From Apus apus (lineage: Eukaryota > Chordata > Aves > Apodiformes > Apodidae): a DNA stretch of 64,000 nucleotides. Shown piece after piece: positions 24,801-39,800 of this stretch (positions within the stretch are counted from its first letter, which is position 1; each line of letters begins with the position of its first letter). The notes under the pieces were generated by a model. The model searched no databases. It was not told where the DNA came from and worked only from the letters and a program-made list of their open reading frames with translations. The stretch is taken from positions 7,610,001 through 7,674,000 of the forward strand of contig NC_067299.1 of NCBI RefSeq assembly GCF_020740795.1, given 5' to 3'. The position numbers and the translations under genes are program-made.

Positions 24801-27800
24801 AGAAACCTTGCTCCAAATTATAGGATCTGTGTCCTGTTCCTTATCAAATAAAGTTGTTAACTACCTTCTATTATTTGTCATACTGTATTTATCACCACAG
24901 TGTCTCCATAAATACATCTGGCAACCATATTTTTCCAGGCCATTTATTAAGATTTATATCCTTTAAGTGGTTACTTTAAGGCATTCTGTTTTCATGCCTT
25001 AAGCCTACTTTTCTGACAACTAACACTTTTAAATTAATATTCCTTGAAAGTAAGTCTTCACCTGTTCTTTCTCAGTTTATTTTCTGTCTACCAATTTGGG
25101 TGGCCAAGTTATGTAGGAAGGGATAGGGACCCACACAGGGAAATACATCTGGTGTTAACTCCCTTCTGTGGTGCTTGTTCACCTTTATAACTCTTGGGAA
25201 ATGTGTATTTTTTTGCATAATAATTACTGCTCTTTCTGAAGCTGTTGTGGAAATACAGTAGTGCTGTCTGGTAGCTGCATATCTGGAAGTGAGTTTGCAT
25301 GCTATTATTGATAATGTCAGATTTGAAAATGGCCACAAAGATGCTGATTAAATGTCAGTGTCCTCATACCTGTAGTAATGGTAAACTGGAGAAGCTGTTG
25401 CCTATATAGATTTCACAGTGATTTATTTTGGTTTTACTCTGAATAATTTTCTGGGTCTAGCTATGTGCTTATCTCTGGAGTTGAATATTTCACTTTTGTC
25501 ACCTTCCTTTGAATTTTCTAAGTGTGTTAGGTCATCATTAATTTCTTCTTTCTGCTCAGAAATTGGGAAGCAGAGCAGTTGGGATGGTCTGTAGCCTGAA
25601 CATTCTGAAAGCTACACCTCAGTTATTGTCCCTATGACAAAGGGCAAGACAATTTGAAATCTTAGGCAAGTGATATCAGGGGGAATTTTTGAATTAGTGG
25701 AATGGTTTTGTTCTATATATTAAACTTCCTCATCAAAGAAAAGAATGCAGTAGGGTTGTTTTTTTTCCCTAAGAGCTGAGTCATACTTTATTCACCTTTT
25801 TTCCCAAAAGAGGATGGCCTTTAATAAATCCGTAGGCAAAGTGATAAACATATTCTAAGGAGCCAAAGGGATTTTTATTTTTTTCCCTCCCACTGGAAAT
25901 GAGTCAGCAATTAAATTATCTTGAAGGAAAATCAATACTGAGTTTGTTGTTTGTTTAACAAACGTTTACATCTAAAGAAAACATTTATACTATGGTTTTC
26001 AGAGTGATAAGTTGTGTGTGGTCTCCTGTGCAGTGAAGCACGTGACAAAATCTCCCTACGTGTCTGTCAAGCTGAAATGCTCTTATTTGATCAGAACAGC
26101 AGGTTTCTGCTATTCTACTAAACCAGACAATATTCTTTATTTAAATTTGTTTTCTTGCAAGGCAGGGTATACTGAAAACACCACTGTCAAGTGTAATGGC
26201 CATGTGAAGTAGTTTAATTCTCTTCTGGATTTTGTGGTTATATCATACAAATTGAGATGTGGTAGTGAGGAAAAGCTTGACAGAAACATTCCTGCGTAAA
26301 TACGAAGATTTGTTCATATTTTCAAGGTTGCTTTGGTCAAGAATTAAGGGACTTGACAGCTTTTAGGGACTTGCTTTAAAATACTGGGGAAGGGGAATAG
26401 GTGGCTCTGCCGGAGGTTGTTGGAGGCTGAAGGAGCCTCCTCTGTGTGTCAGCTTGAAATACCTTATGCTGAATATTCAGCTTACCAGTTAATGAGGTAG
26501 GACAGACTGATGAAATAAAAGGAGTGGTGAAAGTATGGTGAATGTTGACACGTGTGACAGATGCATTGTTTAAGCTGAGATGTATTAAATGCTCAAAAAG
26601 CTTTGCCAAGGGGATCAAGTCAGGCTGTGACTGCAGGGTGTGTAGATCTACCTGGGCTGGCTTTGAACTGGTGGTGGTGTAACCGTAGCAGCAACGACAC
26701 TCAGCACAATCTGTGAAACCTTTCAGAGAAATCTGACCAATACTGGGATACTTAACCTTCACAGAGTTCCATGCTGCCATCACCATGCTCCTGTTTGCTC
26801 AAGAAGTGATTATTCTGAGTAAATGTGCACAGCCTGTAGAGTAAATAGGCCCTTCATAAACCAAAGAAGTCATTGAGCATTTTTCCGGCAGCCTTTTTAA
26901 AAAATTGATCCCTTTGTAAAGAGCAGGTATAAAAATGAAGATACAGGAATCAGATGCAAGCACTGAGAGAGCAGGGAACGTGCTGATGATTGTGATGAAG
27001 TTGGTTCCTCAGTTCTCTCCATTTTGTGTCACTGTAGATGAATTCAAAGTGTCTGTGTTCACCAGACTGTAGCATGCCTTTGACTCTTGAGATACTCTGG
27101 TATGCAATCAAGCTTATCAACACTGCCTTTCTGAGGAGATGCCCTGATGGTAGCAGCAGGATGCAGCCAAAATGCTGGCTGTTGGATACAGCTATTGTGA
27201 TGTCTGCTTGACTTTTCCAACACTGATTCATCCACAGTTGCCCTATTTAAGTTATCACTGAATTGATAAGGCAGAAAGCACAGCTGATTCTCTTGAAAAA
27301 AAAATGCCAACGAATAGTGTTTTCCTGACATTTTATGAGGGATTTTTCCTCTGCACCTGCCAAAACATCACTGGCAGAAATGAAAAAGACTTAAAACTAA
27401 TGATGGCAAAACTCCTGCAGCGACTGGAAGCTTTCATGGAGAATATGAAGGGAGTGCACAAAATGCAGATCTCTGATGGCAATGCTAGTTAAATTGTAGA
27501 ATCACATAATGGTTTGGGTTGGAAAGGACCTTAAAGATCATCTAGTTCCAACCCCCCTGCATGGGCAGGGACACCTCCCACCAGCCCAGGCTGCTCTGTG
27601 CCCCATCCAACCTGCCTTTGAACACTTCCAGGGATGGGGCAGCCACAGCTTCTCTGGCAACCTGTGCCAGTGTCTTACCAGCCCCACACTAAAGAATTTC
27701 CTCCTAATGTATCACCTAAATCTCCCCTCCTCCAGTTTTAATCCATTCCTCCTTGTATTCTCACTCCCTTCCCTTGTCCCAAGTCCCTCCCCAGCTTTCC

Positions 27801-30800
27801 TGGAGCCCCTTCAGGCACTGGAAGGTGCTCTAAGGTCTCCCTGGAGCCTTCTCTTCTCCAGGCTGAACAGCCCTAACTCTCCTAGCCTGTCTTCGTAATG
27901 ATGGAGGAAATAAGAGATGTAGGAAAAGCCAGGCTATAATCATGGAGGTAGGGGACTGTCCTTGGAAAGAAATTATGCTTTTAGCAAATGAAAGATAAAT
28001 TGCTGGGAAATAATTCAAGCCCACTTCTGTTGATGAAGATGTTTGTGATTAACTGCATTCCTGTGATACTTGATGTAAGTGAACTCTGTTTTGTTCCAGG
28101 CTAACATAAATAATCTTTAACTAAGCATAAATTTAAAACTAGACTTAAGTTACCTGCAGCCTGAATAACTAAATGTGTAGAAGAGGTGAGGAGTGTTACT
28201 CATCACATGATGTGGGTTTCCTGAAACTGGGAAGCAGTCAGGTGTGATTCCCCTTTACTGGGTGTGAATGGAGTGTTGGTGCATGGAGATTTAGACCTCA
28301 GAACAGGAACTGCCTGGTTTTGTGTCCAAGAAAGAAGACAAGGGAGGCAATAACAAGGCAAGGAAGTAGTTAACATGTGAGCACATGAAAAGGGAGAAAA
28401 AGTGGGAAGTGGAAGTGGAAAAAATGAGGAAGGAGAAAACACTGTCTTGGGTTTTTTCCTTTTGATTCTGCATGAAGATGTTTGCTGCATAAACAACTTT
28501 GGGGCAGATTTCAGTAAAAATGATTGCACATCAAAGATACAGGACCATACGTTGTCTTACTAACAACTACTAAGTGACATTTTTGGTATTCAGTGTTTGA
28601 CCTGAACTTGGAAATGATTGGATATACCTTTGCCTCCTGTACACATCTGCACCCATCTAAAGCAGCAGCACCAGATGCAGCTTTGGTGCTGCTCTTGGCC
28701 AGCACTTGCTAGTGAACAGCAGCTACTACAGCTGGTGGAGGCAGGAGCAAGGTCTTTAGAGATGGTACACCTGCAAAATGCAAATCACTCGTGTAAGATG
28801 CCAAGAGGATGGTCATTTTAATTATTTTAATTTGATGGTGGGTTTACTTTTTTTTTGAGATCCTTAGTGTAGCATGTCATGCAGTGTTCAACATAAAAAG
28901 GGAAAATAAAGAGCAGGAATAGGCACTACTGAGATTACAAGTTATAGTGGAAAGGTGTGTTTCAGTCATTCCGCTTCAATGAAAGAGTATTATTACTTTC
29001 AAACTTCAATCATATATTGCAAACTTCTACTTGATGTTAACCATAGCGTTTATAACATGGTTAGATAGATATTTGTAACATGCAGTGACTTGAAGATTTT
29101 TGATCCTGCAGTTATTGATTTACTGCAATAAATAAAGAGATACTGTAACAGATATGAGGCAGCAAGGCTCAGTTCTGCATCACAAGTTATACCTGCATTT
29201 CTCAGCAACACCAATTTTTTTTAGCATAAAATTTGTACTGGATTGTTTGGTTGTGCATGTTTAGACACTAGAGAATAAATTGTGGATGCCAAATAACCTT
29301 CAACTGTTAATAAACTATGAATTGTTGGATGGATGCAGCAACCTCTCTGAAAGCCACAGTGTCCAAAATGGGGAACTGCCCAAGAGTTACTTTCCAGAAC
29401 TTACTGGTGCTAATAGGGGCAAGCAGCAGCATCCATTCTACAGCTGCAGGTTACAATATTTTCTTCTTTTTTTTTTGTTTTCTTTTTCTTCCTTCCTTTC
29501 TGGAGCTTGGTTATCATCATTACTTGCAGTGAGATACTATGAAAGGAGAGGTGTGACAATCCAGAGGGATTTGTTGCCACCTGAAAACGAAGGTGACAAA
29601 TGAGAAGTCTGCAATTTTCTGTCCTCAAATTAAACTAGAAAATGATATGCTGACTAGTAAGCTTTAGCCATTTGTTCAGGGTAATACTTTCAAGTGCAAG
29701 TTTGGAATAAGTCAGGAATTATTTCTGTTCAATGAGCTTATTAAAAATAAACATCTATTCCTTTACTTCTGGATGCCTGATACAGAACAAATATATTGGA
29801 GTATGTATTGGAGTGTGGAGGCTTTTGTTCCTGTTTGTTTTTAATCACATCCTGTTTGAAGAAAAGAAAGCTTTTTTGCAGTCGAAATACATGCCCTGGT
29901 GGCAGACTCTTAGGTTAAAAATTTAGCCTGTAACATAATCGTGGCTCTAATATAATGTCATGATAGATGAAACTGAGTGCTCTTAGGAAATAAGCATGAA
30001 GAAAATACTGGCAGCCATATATTTTTATTTTTTCATACTTCTATCTCAAGAAATCACTACAGGAAAAGAAAGAGGTAGAAAATGACAGAGTATGACAAAA
30101 GGTCTTGTTATTTTTGTTATTTATTTGTTTTCTCCAAGATGTTTACTGCATGCATAGGGTTTTTTCCTGATCTGTTTTTCAGATTTCAGCTATGTAGGAC
30201 TGAATTCTTGCTGTCATGTTTGACACTTTAAATATCAAGTAGAAAGCTTTGTGGCATTAATTTTATAAATAGACCTAGTACTCAAAAATAGTCTTATTGA
30301 TAATCAGCTTTGTCTGTCTTAGTTCTGGAATAGTCACTACGTGTTTGTGTAACTGGAAACTTTGTCATACATAAAATTTAATCCTTTTGGGAGCTGCTCT
30401 GTGGAACAGCGTTCAAGTAACTACTCAGTCAGAAATGTCTGTTCCTGTGTTTTCCTTGAATTGAACTTTTGCTGTGTAGTAGCTTAAGAGAAAGTTGTAT
30501 CTTTTTCACCAGAGTTTCTCTGTGTGTACTCCAGTAGTTTCATGGTTGTCCTGTGAATTGATGACTCCACTCTGAAATGAAATTTGCAGCCCCTCTTTTG
30601 AGTTCTTCTACCTGGCTAAGCCACTTAATGGCACACACTGCACTTTGTTGTAACATTAATGTGAAACAGGGAGATGGGGATCCCTGCATCTGACCTGATA
30701 TGTCTCTGCAAAACCCATGTGGTTTGTTAGAAACAAAGCTACTAATGTAACTGGCACGTCTAGCTGTGTCATCAGTGGTCTGTCTGCCCCAATACTCTGG

Positions 30801-33800
30801 GAAAAGCAGCACTATTTACAGCTAATAAATGGTTGGCCAAGGGGACTTGTTTGTTTTTCAGTTTGGCATATCAATTTAAATTCTTTGCAGTGCTATTTCA
30901 GGAGTTAAGAAATTGGGTCTTTAGCATTTTGTTTGTTTCTTGATGAGTTAGGGCCCTAATTAGGGAATTGGGTCTTCCACACTACTGCTGTTGTGAATTA
31001 CAGCATGTCCTGTGCCTGTTCTGACCTCGGGTCTAACACAAGGTCCTGTTTCAGTCAGGCATAGCTCTGCAGGAGCTGACCATCTCTGGGGCTTTGTTGA
31101 CTATATACTTCATGGGTGTTGTTAAACATTGATAGCTGCATTTCTGTGCCTGGAAATGGAAGCAGAGGGACTCTGTCGAGTTAATGAATACTGTCATTGC
31201 AAAATATATGGTTTGGGGATTTATTTTTTTGGGGGGGTCAGTTTTAAGTTGATAGCTTGTGATGGCCAATACAGTTTTCTTTTTTTCAGCTCTTACAGAC
31301 CTGGGGTGGGTTGGAGTAAAGAAGTCAGCTATAAATGACATAGGCCTAATTGCAAATCTATGCCCGAGACTCTTTCCTGCCATGGGCTTCAGTGCACTCC
31401 CAGGCGGACCTGAATCCGTGCCATGTAGCCCACAGTTCCCTTCACCTGGCAATTTGGATTTGGCTTCATGTTCTCATTTTGGAAAGTGGAAGGTCTGTAG
31501 GGCCCTCCTACAGGTTGTACCCCCAGAGAAGAAAGTAATTTTGGTGAAAATTTAATCATTCATACTTAGTAGAAAGAAGGTGGTCGTCACATTCTCTTAG
31601 AAAATAAATCTTCCTTTGCTTTTGCTTTTTGTGCACGTGCATTCCAGGGGTTTGATGTGTTACACAGCTGCTTGTCCTCAGGTCTATGTGCCTTGTGTCA
31701 CTGCAGTGTGGATTGTGGTAGTGTGGGCAAACTGCTCTGCTCTGTAAGGAACCACAAAGTCTGTCCTGAGCCACATACACAGTACAGGTGGTAAAAACAG
31801 TTTAAACTTAGTATCTGAATAAAACCCATTATGTCAAGACACAATTGCAGTGATGCGTGACCTGCAACTGAGATCTTGAACAGTTCAGCTTTTTGAACAC
31901 TCTGTTATGTTGGGGGTTGATTGTTTCTTTATTGAGGTTTTTTATACATAACTGCTGGACTGTAGAGAAGGGTAATACTGTAAATGCAAGTATTTGAAGT
32001 TTAAATTGCATTTCCTGCTTGGTGACTCTGCCATCCCTCTTTCTGTTTGGACGGGAGGATTTAAATAGAATGAGTCTTGTTCCCCCAGCTTAAAGCACTG
32101 GAATTTTCCACTTTTGTGCTGTCCCCTCTTCTTTCCATCCTCAGAAAAATCAGCTCTCACCTTTGAAAGGAAAACAACTCATTGCTTTGCACAACAGCTT
32201 CCTGATGGGAGCAGTAGCACAGCTGCTGCTGTCCCTCTGAAAGAAAAATGGGAAGGGAAACAAGTAAACAAGGAGTGCTTGAGTCCTGGGGAGGGATTTG
32301 ACTGAGGTCTGCAGTTGATTTGTTAGCTTTCAGAATGAGTAAGTATAGAATGAAACATTTTTTGGTATGGTCTTCAAAAAAGTGTTTGCAAGGTGAGTGA
32401 TGTCCAGATTCCTCTTTGATTGGTTTTGAACGTGTGCACGTGGCTTCAGGCCTCTGTGGTGATAACTTTGGACACTGAACAGTGAGGCTGCACCTGCAGG
32501 GTTTAGCAACCTGCCTGTAGCCATGGTATCACTTAGGTTTTAGTGCCTCTAATAGTTTCAAGAGCTGGAACTGTGAAACCAAGTCCACCCCCTTAGAGCA
32601 GAACCTGGCTTTTGGTTGCTCAGAGGTGTGAAGCAGCCGCCCTGCGCGGCGGCTCTTGCTAGGAGCTGCTCCCCTGAGGCTGCACCAGCAGCTTTGGCAG
32701 CATCATCCTCTCTCAGAAGTCAGCAGGGAGTGGAAATCTAGGCAAACCCTTTCCCTTTGGAAGACTTCAGGAAGAGATCAAAAGGGCAATTCTTAAGCCT
32801 TGGGAAGCATTTTTGCTGCCTGGGCCTGGCTCCGTGTGTGCTGTTTTTTTCCAGGTTTTGATCCAGCCATGTTCCTAATTCATTGGAAGCTTTGCCCTCA
32901 GTGTGTCTTCTTTGCTACAGTTTTCTTTCATTTTCTGGAGAGTACTCCTGTGCAGTTGGCACTAGCCAGGCAGGGGTTGCTGGCCAGAAAAATTGTATCG
33001 GTCTTTAAAGTGATAAAAAAACAAAATGTGGATTTCAGTAAAAAGCAACATTAACAATTCTTCAGTCCTGTATCTACATTTACCTTTTGTCTGATACAGA
33101 GTTGAACAGATGAAGTTCTGTATTTTGTAACACTGTAAGCCTTGCCTTCATAACCAGCAATCAGTAAAACATACTTGTGCTTTTAAAACCTCCTTCTTTT
33201 TTTTTTTTTTTTTTGGTCTGCTCTTACTCTAAGTCATCTGGTACCAAAAAGAAAATATAACTTGCCCGATTTCAGTGGCATTGGCCATCCAGGGTTTTAC
33301 CACTGTAAGCTCCAGAACTGATTCCTCCTGTTTGCAACTCTAAATGTTTGATGCTGCTGAAGTCCTGTAGCTTTAGTGCAGTGTTTCCACTGCCTTTTTT
33401 TTGGTGGGAAGTATGTTGGGCATGATATGTAAATACTGCTGATGGATCAATATTTTCTGTATCTAGTCTATGTTTTATGGAGGCTATTATTGAAAAGAGG
33501 TGATCAGCTTTGTACAACAGGGTTGGAACATGTGCATAAAATGCTTTTGCAGAACAGAGGGAGAATTATGTAGAGGAACAGTACTTTCCCAGAGCATTGC
33601 AGCATGGAGATGGATTTTTTTTCTAGCTCTTCTGGCTTTTGTTTCTGTATCGTGTTTGAATTCTGAGGTGTGCAGTATGAAACTGGCACTTAAACCAGAC
33701 CTGCACTTCTTGAGGTGCAAAGGAGTTAATATTCCACATGAAGATCAGAATTACAGAGTCAGTGGTTACGTGGGGTCTTTACAGCATCATAGAATGGTCT

Positions 33801-36800
33801 TGTGTGAGGGTTTGTTCCAATAATAATGGCATTGTAACAATCTTTACTTGTCTTTTGGAGTTCTTACTCTTCCCTGTTTTGTTGCACCACCTGCTAATGT
33901 GGCACACACTGGAAAACACTGTGATGTTTGTGCCTTAAGGATTTTTATCTGCTGGAAATAAGGAGAGTTTTATCTTATGATCAGTTATTTCTCCATGGAT
34001 TGTGATCATTTTCTGGAAAACCTCTCTGAGCATGGTTGGAGAAACCTCCCTTTGGTGAACATGCAGAACTGAAGACAGGAAAGAGGAAAGATAGGGGCAT
34101 CTAATTTTTAGCTTATGGCTTTTTCTGTGCTTTGTTATTCCGTAGTTGTTAGCTTAGCAGCTGTCACTTTGTTTTCTTTGACCTCAGCCTTTGCATTGTT
34201 CAGCTTTCACACGCTGTTCCAGTCCCTGGTGACTAAATTCCCAGTGTATTGGAAAGATGCACCAATATAAGTAATTCTGGTGCTGGGTTGTTTTTGTTGT
34301 TGTTGTTTTGCTTTGTTTTTTTTCCCCTAGCTTTATTGTGTATACAAAATTATGGTTTTCTATAACTGATTGTTTTCTGTAGAATTCACTGCCACGTGCA
34401 CCTCTGGCACTGTGAAGATGTCTGTTACAATTTGGTGCTATAGTCTTGAGAAAACCTGTATTCCCTTGTTGCTGTAAGGAATCTGACTTACTTGTCCTGA
34501 TTCATCATGGAGCAACAGCTGAGCTAATGAATAAAGATATTTTCAAAAGAATAAGCCCCAAACCTCAAAGTTGGAGAATGGGGTAACGTAACTGTTAGTG
34601 ACAGATCTTCTGTTTTATTTTTAGTTGCTCTTCTACAACGGGTAGCAGAATTGGAAAAGGTCAATGCAGAATTTCTGCGCACAAAGCAGCAGCTTGAGCA
34701 AGAATTTAATCAAAAGAGAGCAAAATTTAAGGAGTTATACTTGGCTAAGGAAGGTAAGTTGTAAATTCTCTGAATTATTCTAACGTTTAATTAAATGTGA
34801 GCTTCAAATAATTCCTGTGTGAAGAATAACCATTGTAATGCCAACTGCTGCTCCCCATTTGCCTATACATAACACATGCTTTCTCTTTTTTTGGTTTAAT
34901 TTAGCTAAGGATAATGAGTATTTAAGGGAGTTTTCTTCCAGCAGTGGAATAATTGACTGCTTATCCAGCATGATCATTATTTTTGAGTCGCCAAAAATGA
35001 AAAAATAACATTAGTCTTTTCAACAGACACATAATAAGACCAAGAGCTAGAAGCAGAGAGTAAAATTCAGTAGGTGGCTATTTAGCTTCCTGGAATGAAT
35101 TTTTAGAATGAATGTGGAGATTTGCCTGCATGGTTAGGAGTCAGCAGAGCAACTTAATGTACATGCAGAAACACCAGCTCTGAGGTTTAATACTGACATT
35201 CTGAAGTCCTGGTGTGCTCATTCTCTCTGAACAGCAGCTGATCTGGTAATTGGAGAGACACAGTCTAGATGATGTGCTCTTTGTACTTAGTGGCTAGCTT
35301 TTTTATGTAGTATTAATTTGTCTTAAATTTCCATCTGAGATAGAATGTAAGCAGACAAATGTTATAAAAGTTTTAATACCAGCCAAGGGCATCTCTTCAA
35401 TAATGTTCTTTACAGGAAAATTGGAATCATATGAGCTCAAATATCTGATGAAGAATTGGAGAGTAGAGATAGCTGCTGTTCTGAGAGCCAAATTGATTTA
35501 TTTCTAATCCTGGTGATTTTCCTGTCCTTAACATATGAAAGCAGAGCCAAAAAATAATGCATTGAGTGCAGCTGCTTGTATAAGCTTATGAGAGGAGCAA
35601 TACAGCAGGCATAATGAAGATCAGATCATACAGGCCTATTTCTTTGAGTTTCTAGCAGCTGGATGGAAGGAAATTTAAGTTACAAGACACTGCTGAAGAG
35701 ATCAGCAATAATTCTCCCTTTTTCAGAGCAGCCAAAAAATAGAAAATAAAAATGAATTGTAACAAGCAAAAAAAATAACCCAACTTTCACATGTGAAAGG
35801 ATGCCAGAGATTTTTCCTTTCCAAAGCTTTTTTTCCCCCTCCTTATTTTCCAGGACCCTTTCTTAAACATACAGTGGGACTGTTGCAGCCCATCCTTTAT
35901 ACTGTCAGTGAATAATATAAATGCTCCAAGATCTTTTTACATGAGGTTTAATGCCCTTTTGAGTACCCTGTTAGCTCTGAGTTCCATATTTTTTACCAAG
36001 AGGCAGGGTGTTGGGCACCAGGATTGATTAAGCATTTTGGTTCTGAGGAAAATCCATGTGAGATAGCTGGCTTTTTGTTGTACACTGGCCAGATATTTCT
36101 GCTAAAAATGATTGTCATTGATATAGGCTATGTGGGCATAAAACTGTATTTTGTGTTAGTGCTTTTAGAGTTAATTGTATAATAAGCACAAAACTCTACA
36201 AAGTATTTCAGATTAACTGAAAATTCAGGAGGATAATGTGAAGTTAGTTTCCTTTCTGTTTCTAATTGCAACAATCAGACTAGTGGATGTTCCACTGAGT
36301 GTATCCCTTTTTTCAGTAGAAGCTTACTTTTGGAAAAGCCTCAGTAAAGAGCAAATTAGGCTGCATAGTTTTCTTATGTGAGCTCCACACAGTGGCCACA
36401 GAGGGTTTCTGTTCAGGAAATATGAAGTGTTCTGTCCAAATTCAGGACCAGCTTGGTGCCCAAAATGAGGGAGGAACTATCTTCCTGTCTGATCTTATAT
36501 TTTCCAGATTTGTTACCAATATGAGTTAAATAATAATGAACTAATTAAAAACACAGTTGACTTTCATCAGGTATATTGGCTGATAGGTTAAATCTACAGT
36601 GCCTACTTTGTGGCTACATCCATGAAAAGGTGCTTTTTAAATAAAAGGCAAGGGCAAATGAAGTCAAGCAAAAACGTTCCCTAAAGATACATGCCAACAT
36701 TTGTTCAGTCATTATAGGTAGATGCTTAATATCAGTGCTTCCTTGACCTACTTGTTGCAGCTCTGTTCTTTGCCAGAGCCATTCTGGATATTTTTCAGAC

Positions 36801-39800
36801 TGAATTTATTAATCAAGCTAAATGGAAATAATACTTCTTTTCAGAGGACCTGAAAAGACAAAATGCAGTGCTGCAAGCAACCCAGGATGATCTGGGCCAG
36901 TTGCGGACCCAGCTGATGGAAGCTCATGCTGAAATGGAGAACATCAAAGCTATAGCTACTGTATCTGAGAATACAAAGCAGGAAGCCATCGATGAGGTGA
37001 AGAGACAGTGGCAAGAAGAAGTAGCTTCTCTACAAGCTATCATGAAAGGTAAAAACCAGGCAAAATGCTGTCACTAAGAAGAAAGACTTCTTTAGTGTGT
37101 GTTCAGTGATTTGTGCCTGCTCTTGCACAGAACATGGATAGCTGCTTTTCATGGCTTGGTGAAACTGTGCTGGATGAAATGGGTGGATGAAAGGTAGGTC
37201 CTAAGTTTGTGAAAAGGAGCTTGGTGGTTCTTTTCTGTTGTTATGGGGGTAGAATTTAGGAGGAGTCATGGCAATGAGATCTCCTGCATATGTGCAAAGC
37301 ATTTTTGAGTGAATGTGATATTTCATCCTTCTTTAAAAATAAGCATAATGCATATAATTTGACAAGTCTGAAAACAGCTTTAGGCTGACAGCATGGGTCT
37401 CTTCTGTGTAAACATGGTTCTGCTGTCAGACAGTTAAGTGTCCCTGCAGTACTAGCACATGTACTTTTCCCCAGGCTAGTGGCTGAACATGCTGCTCTGT
37501 ATCAGTTGTGGCTCTTCTTTGTTTTTCTGGATAGTTCTGAGCTGTTCTTTGTAATGTTGGCATGTTCCACAGCTGTTGAAATTTCTAAGACAGACAGTTT
37601 GTGAGAAACAGAATCCAGGATGTAACCTGGGGACAGACTGTTGCCGTAACAGGCTTTTTTCTTCAAGGTTCACAAACAGGATCACAGCATCCTCAGCCTG
37701 TTGGCTGTAGGCAGGTTTTCTATTACATGAATATGCTTTTCCCCCAGAGAATACAAATCCTCAGGTATATTGAGCACACAAATTTATTTTAATTTATGAT
37801 CTACATAGATACCTGACTGGATGGAGATGGAGTTCCTAAAGCTCTGGTTTTTATTATAGAGACTGTTCGTGACTATGAGCTCCAGTATCACCACAAGTTG
37901 GAGCAAGAGCGAGCTCAGTGGAATCAGTATCGGGAAAATTTCGAACGGGAGATAGCAGAGTTAAGGAGGAGACTGTCTGAAGGTCAAGAGGAGGAAAACC
38001 TAGAGAATGAAATGAAAAAGGTAGGCTGCAATCTAGCTCTTCAGTTTCTGCTTCAAGGTTCACTTGAGTTGTTATGCATGAGTTCATGTCTACGCCCTGC
38101 TGTGGTTCCTCAGAAATACACAGATGTGATCTGCCAACTTTCAGCTCTTTGTTTGTGGAGGTCATCATGACCTGCTCCTGCATTTGAATCCATAAAGGTG
38201 TTGCACCTGATTCTGTGGATTCTGTAAGAGGTTTGCACCTGAGAAGATGGTAGGGTTTGTCCTTCAGCTTGTCAAAGTGGGAGACCTTGTAAAGTCTCTT
38301 GTCACAACGTTGAATGCACTCAGTAAAGCCCCCTTGAGATTTTTCTGGATTGACTGCAGACATAAAATTTCCTTTACACTTCTGCACCTTTATTTCTTTT
38401 CTCACATCTTAAGAACTTACTTTGAGATGTTTAATGGGCACCATATTTAAAATGTCTTTGGCTTTCTTTAAGGTAAGCCATGTTTGGGCAACACGGTACT
38501 ACTGGCTCCCTAGGAAATACAGAACTTACTGTCATTAAAAAACAGGCTCTAAGGGATGAAAAATTGCCCTGGAGTTTGGAATGATTTTGTTGTTCTTGTT
38601 GAAAGATCTGTGACTTAGAAGAGTTCACAGAAGTAGATTGAGGTTGAGTTTGGATTTTTTTTTTGTTGAGTTTAAAGATTTGGTGTATTTTTCTTTCAAG
38701 CAGGAAGGAGATCCAACCTGTCATAATAGATCAATGTTTTGGGATCTTTGTTTGCTGTATTATAAAAACTTGCATTTAAGTGAATTTGTCTTCCCAGCAT
38801 GCTTACAGTAGTCTCTTAGGTATTCCAAGACAACTTTTATGTAATAAATGATCCTATATTCAATAAAGAAAAGAGCAAAAAGAGCAGACCAACATCTGAT
38901 AATCCACCATATCACTGCATTTCCTTGTTCCTGCTTGTTGTCTGCTGAAGAAATGCAGTATTGAATATCACAAGCATTCCACAGAATGATTAGTTTACCT
39001 GTTTTAACTATGTTGTAAAAAGCAAACAGTATTAGTGTTGCAAAGTGGAATTTTTTTTTCTGAGACTTATAAAGAGATTCTTGGATATTGCTGGTTGTAG
39101 TTGCCCAGTTGCTGTTTGGTGTTCAGTGAGACTGTTCTTAGTGTCATCCTCATTTATAAGGGTAGAAATCAGACTAAAGCCTATTTTCCAATGTTCAGAC
39201 TACAGAATTACTGCTACTGGAATGTTAAGGCATCTGTTTTTAAGAGGTTTTAGCCCTATTAAGATAAAAAAAAGACTTCAGTTTGAAGGTTTGAAATTGA
39301 ATCAGTGTGGCAAGTCTTGTAGAAACAACCCAGAGGTTCATAGTGTGAGAGTCCTGGCAGTGCCTTGCCCAAAAACTGCTAATAAGGATTTTTCAGAAGA
39401 CAGTCTGTCTTGACTGGGAGGGTCTTTGCAATAACTAAAATCTCAGCATTATTAATTTTTTTAATCTGAATGTGCTGATCAAGTAACAATGGGAGTTGCA
39501 AGGTGCTCAGATGTCAGGGCAGCATTACTATGTGCCAGGGAGCATTTAGAAGTTTAGTGTGGCAGATAAATAGCATTTCCAACTGTACTGCTTTAAAAGG
39601 AAAATAAATATCCCCTGTGATCCTGAAGGAAAAGGTGATTGGTTTATTAATATGTGATTGATATGAGCTCAGAAAGCTTTATAGGGTTGTAAAGCAGAAG
39701 AATGTGTACTTTATGTAATAGGAGGGGGAGGGGGAAATCTGGTCTTCAGAGCACAGCTTGAAATAATTGCTTAAACTGCTTTGCATGGGTTTTTTAATCT

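Larger units (their letters stand above)
15808..34624 (+). other. RABEP1: RABEP1 intron 1
   Basis: An 18.8-kb first intron from GTAAAA to TTTTTAG. The first 500 bases are still CpG island. The rest is AT-rich with no exon of a second gene that I can recognise. It holds CR1 fragments at 21786 and 27497 and a perfect AT hairpin at 19457. It also holds a T18 run at 33197 and a possible CR1 scrap near 33788 (ATCATAGAATGG). A sense-strand open frame at 27304-27492 is unassigned and listed as a finding. Confidence 0.9.

Noticed and set aside
26376..26786. 136-codon minus-strand frame in intron 1
   Set aside because: A few frames of this length are expected by chance in 64 kb, and I see no motif or similarity.
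27509..27898. 129-codon + frame in intron 1
   Set aside because: It is the wrong strand of a CR1 3' fragment.
33785..33822. Possible tiny CR1 scrap (ATCATAGAATGG then diverging)
   Set aside because: Only about 12 bases match the CR1 tail, too few to call an element.
37854..38405. 183-codon minus-strand frame over exon 4
   Set aside because: It is antisense to a conserved coding exon and intron, and its sequence resembles no protein. Absence of stops opposite a Glu/Lys-rich coiled-coil exon is common.
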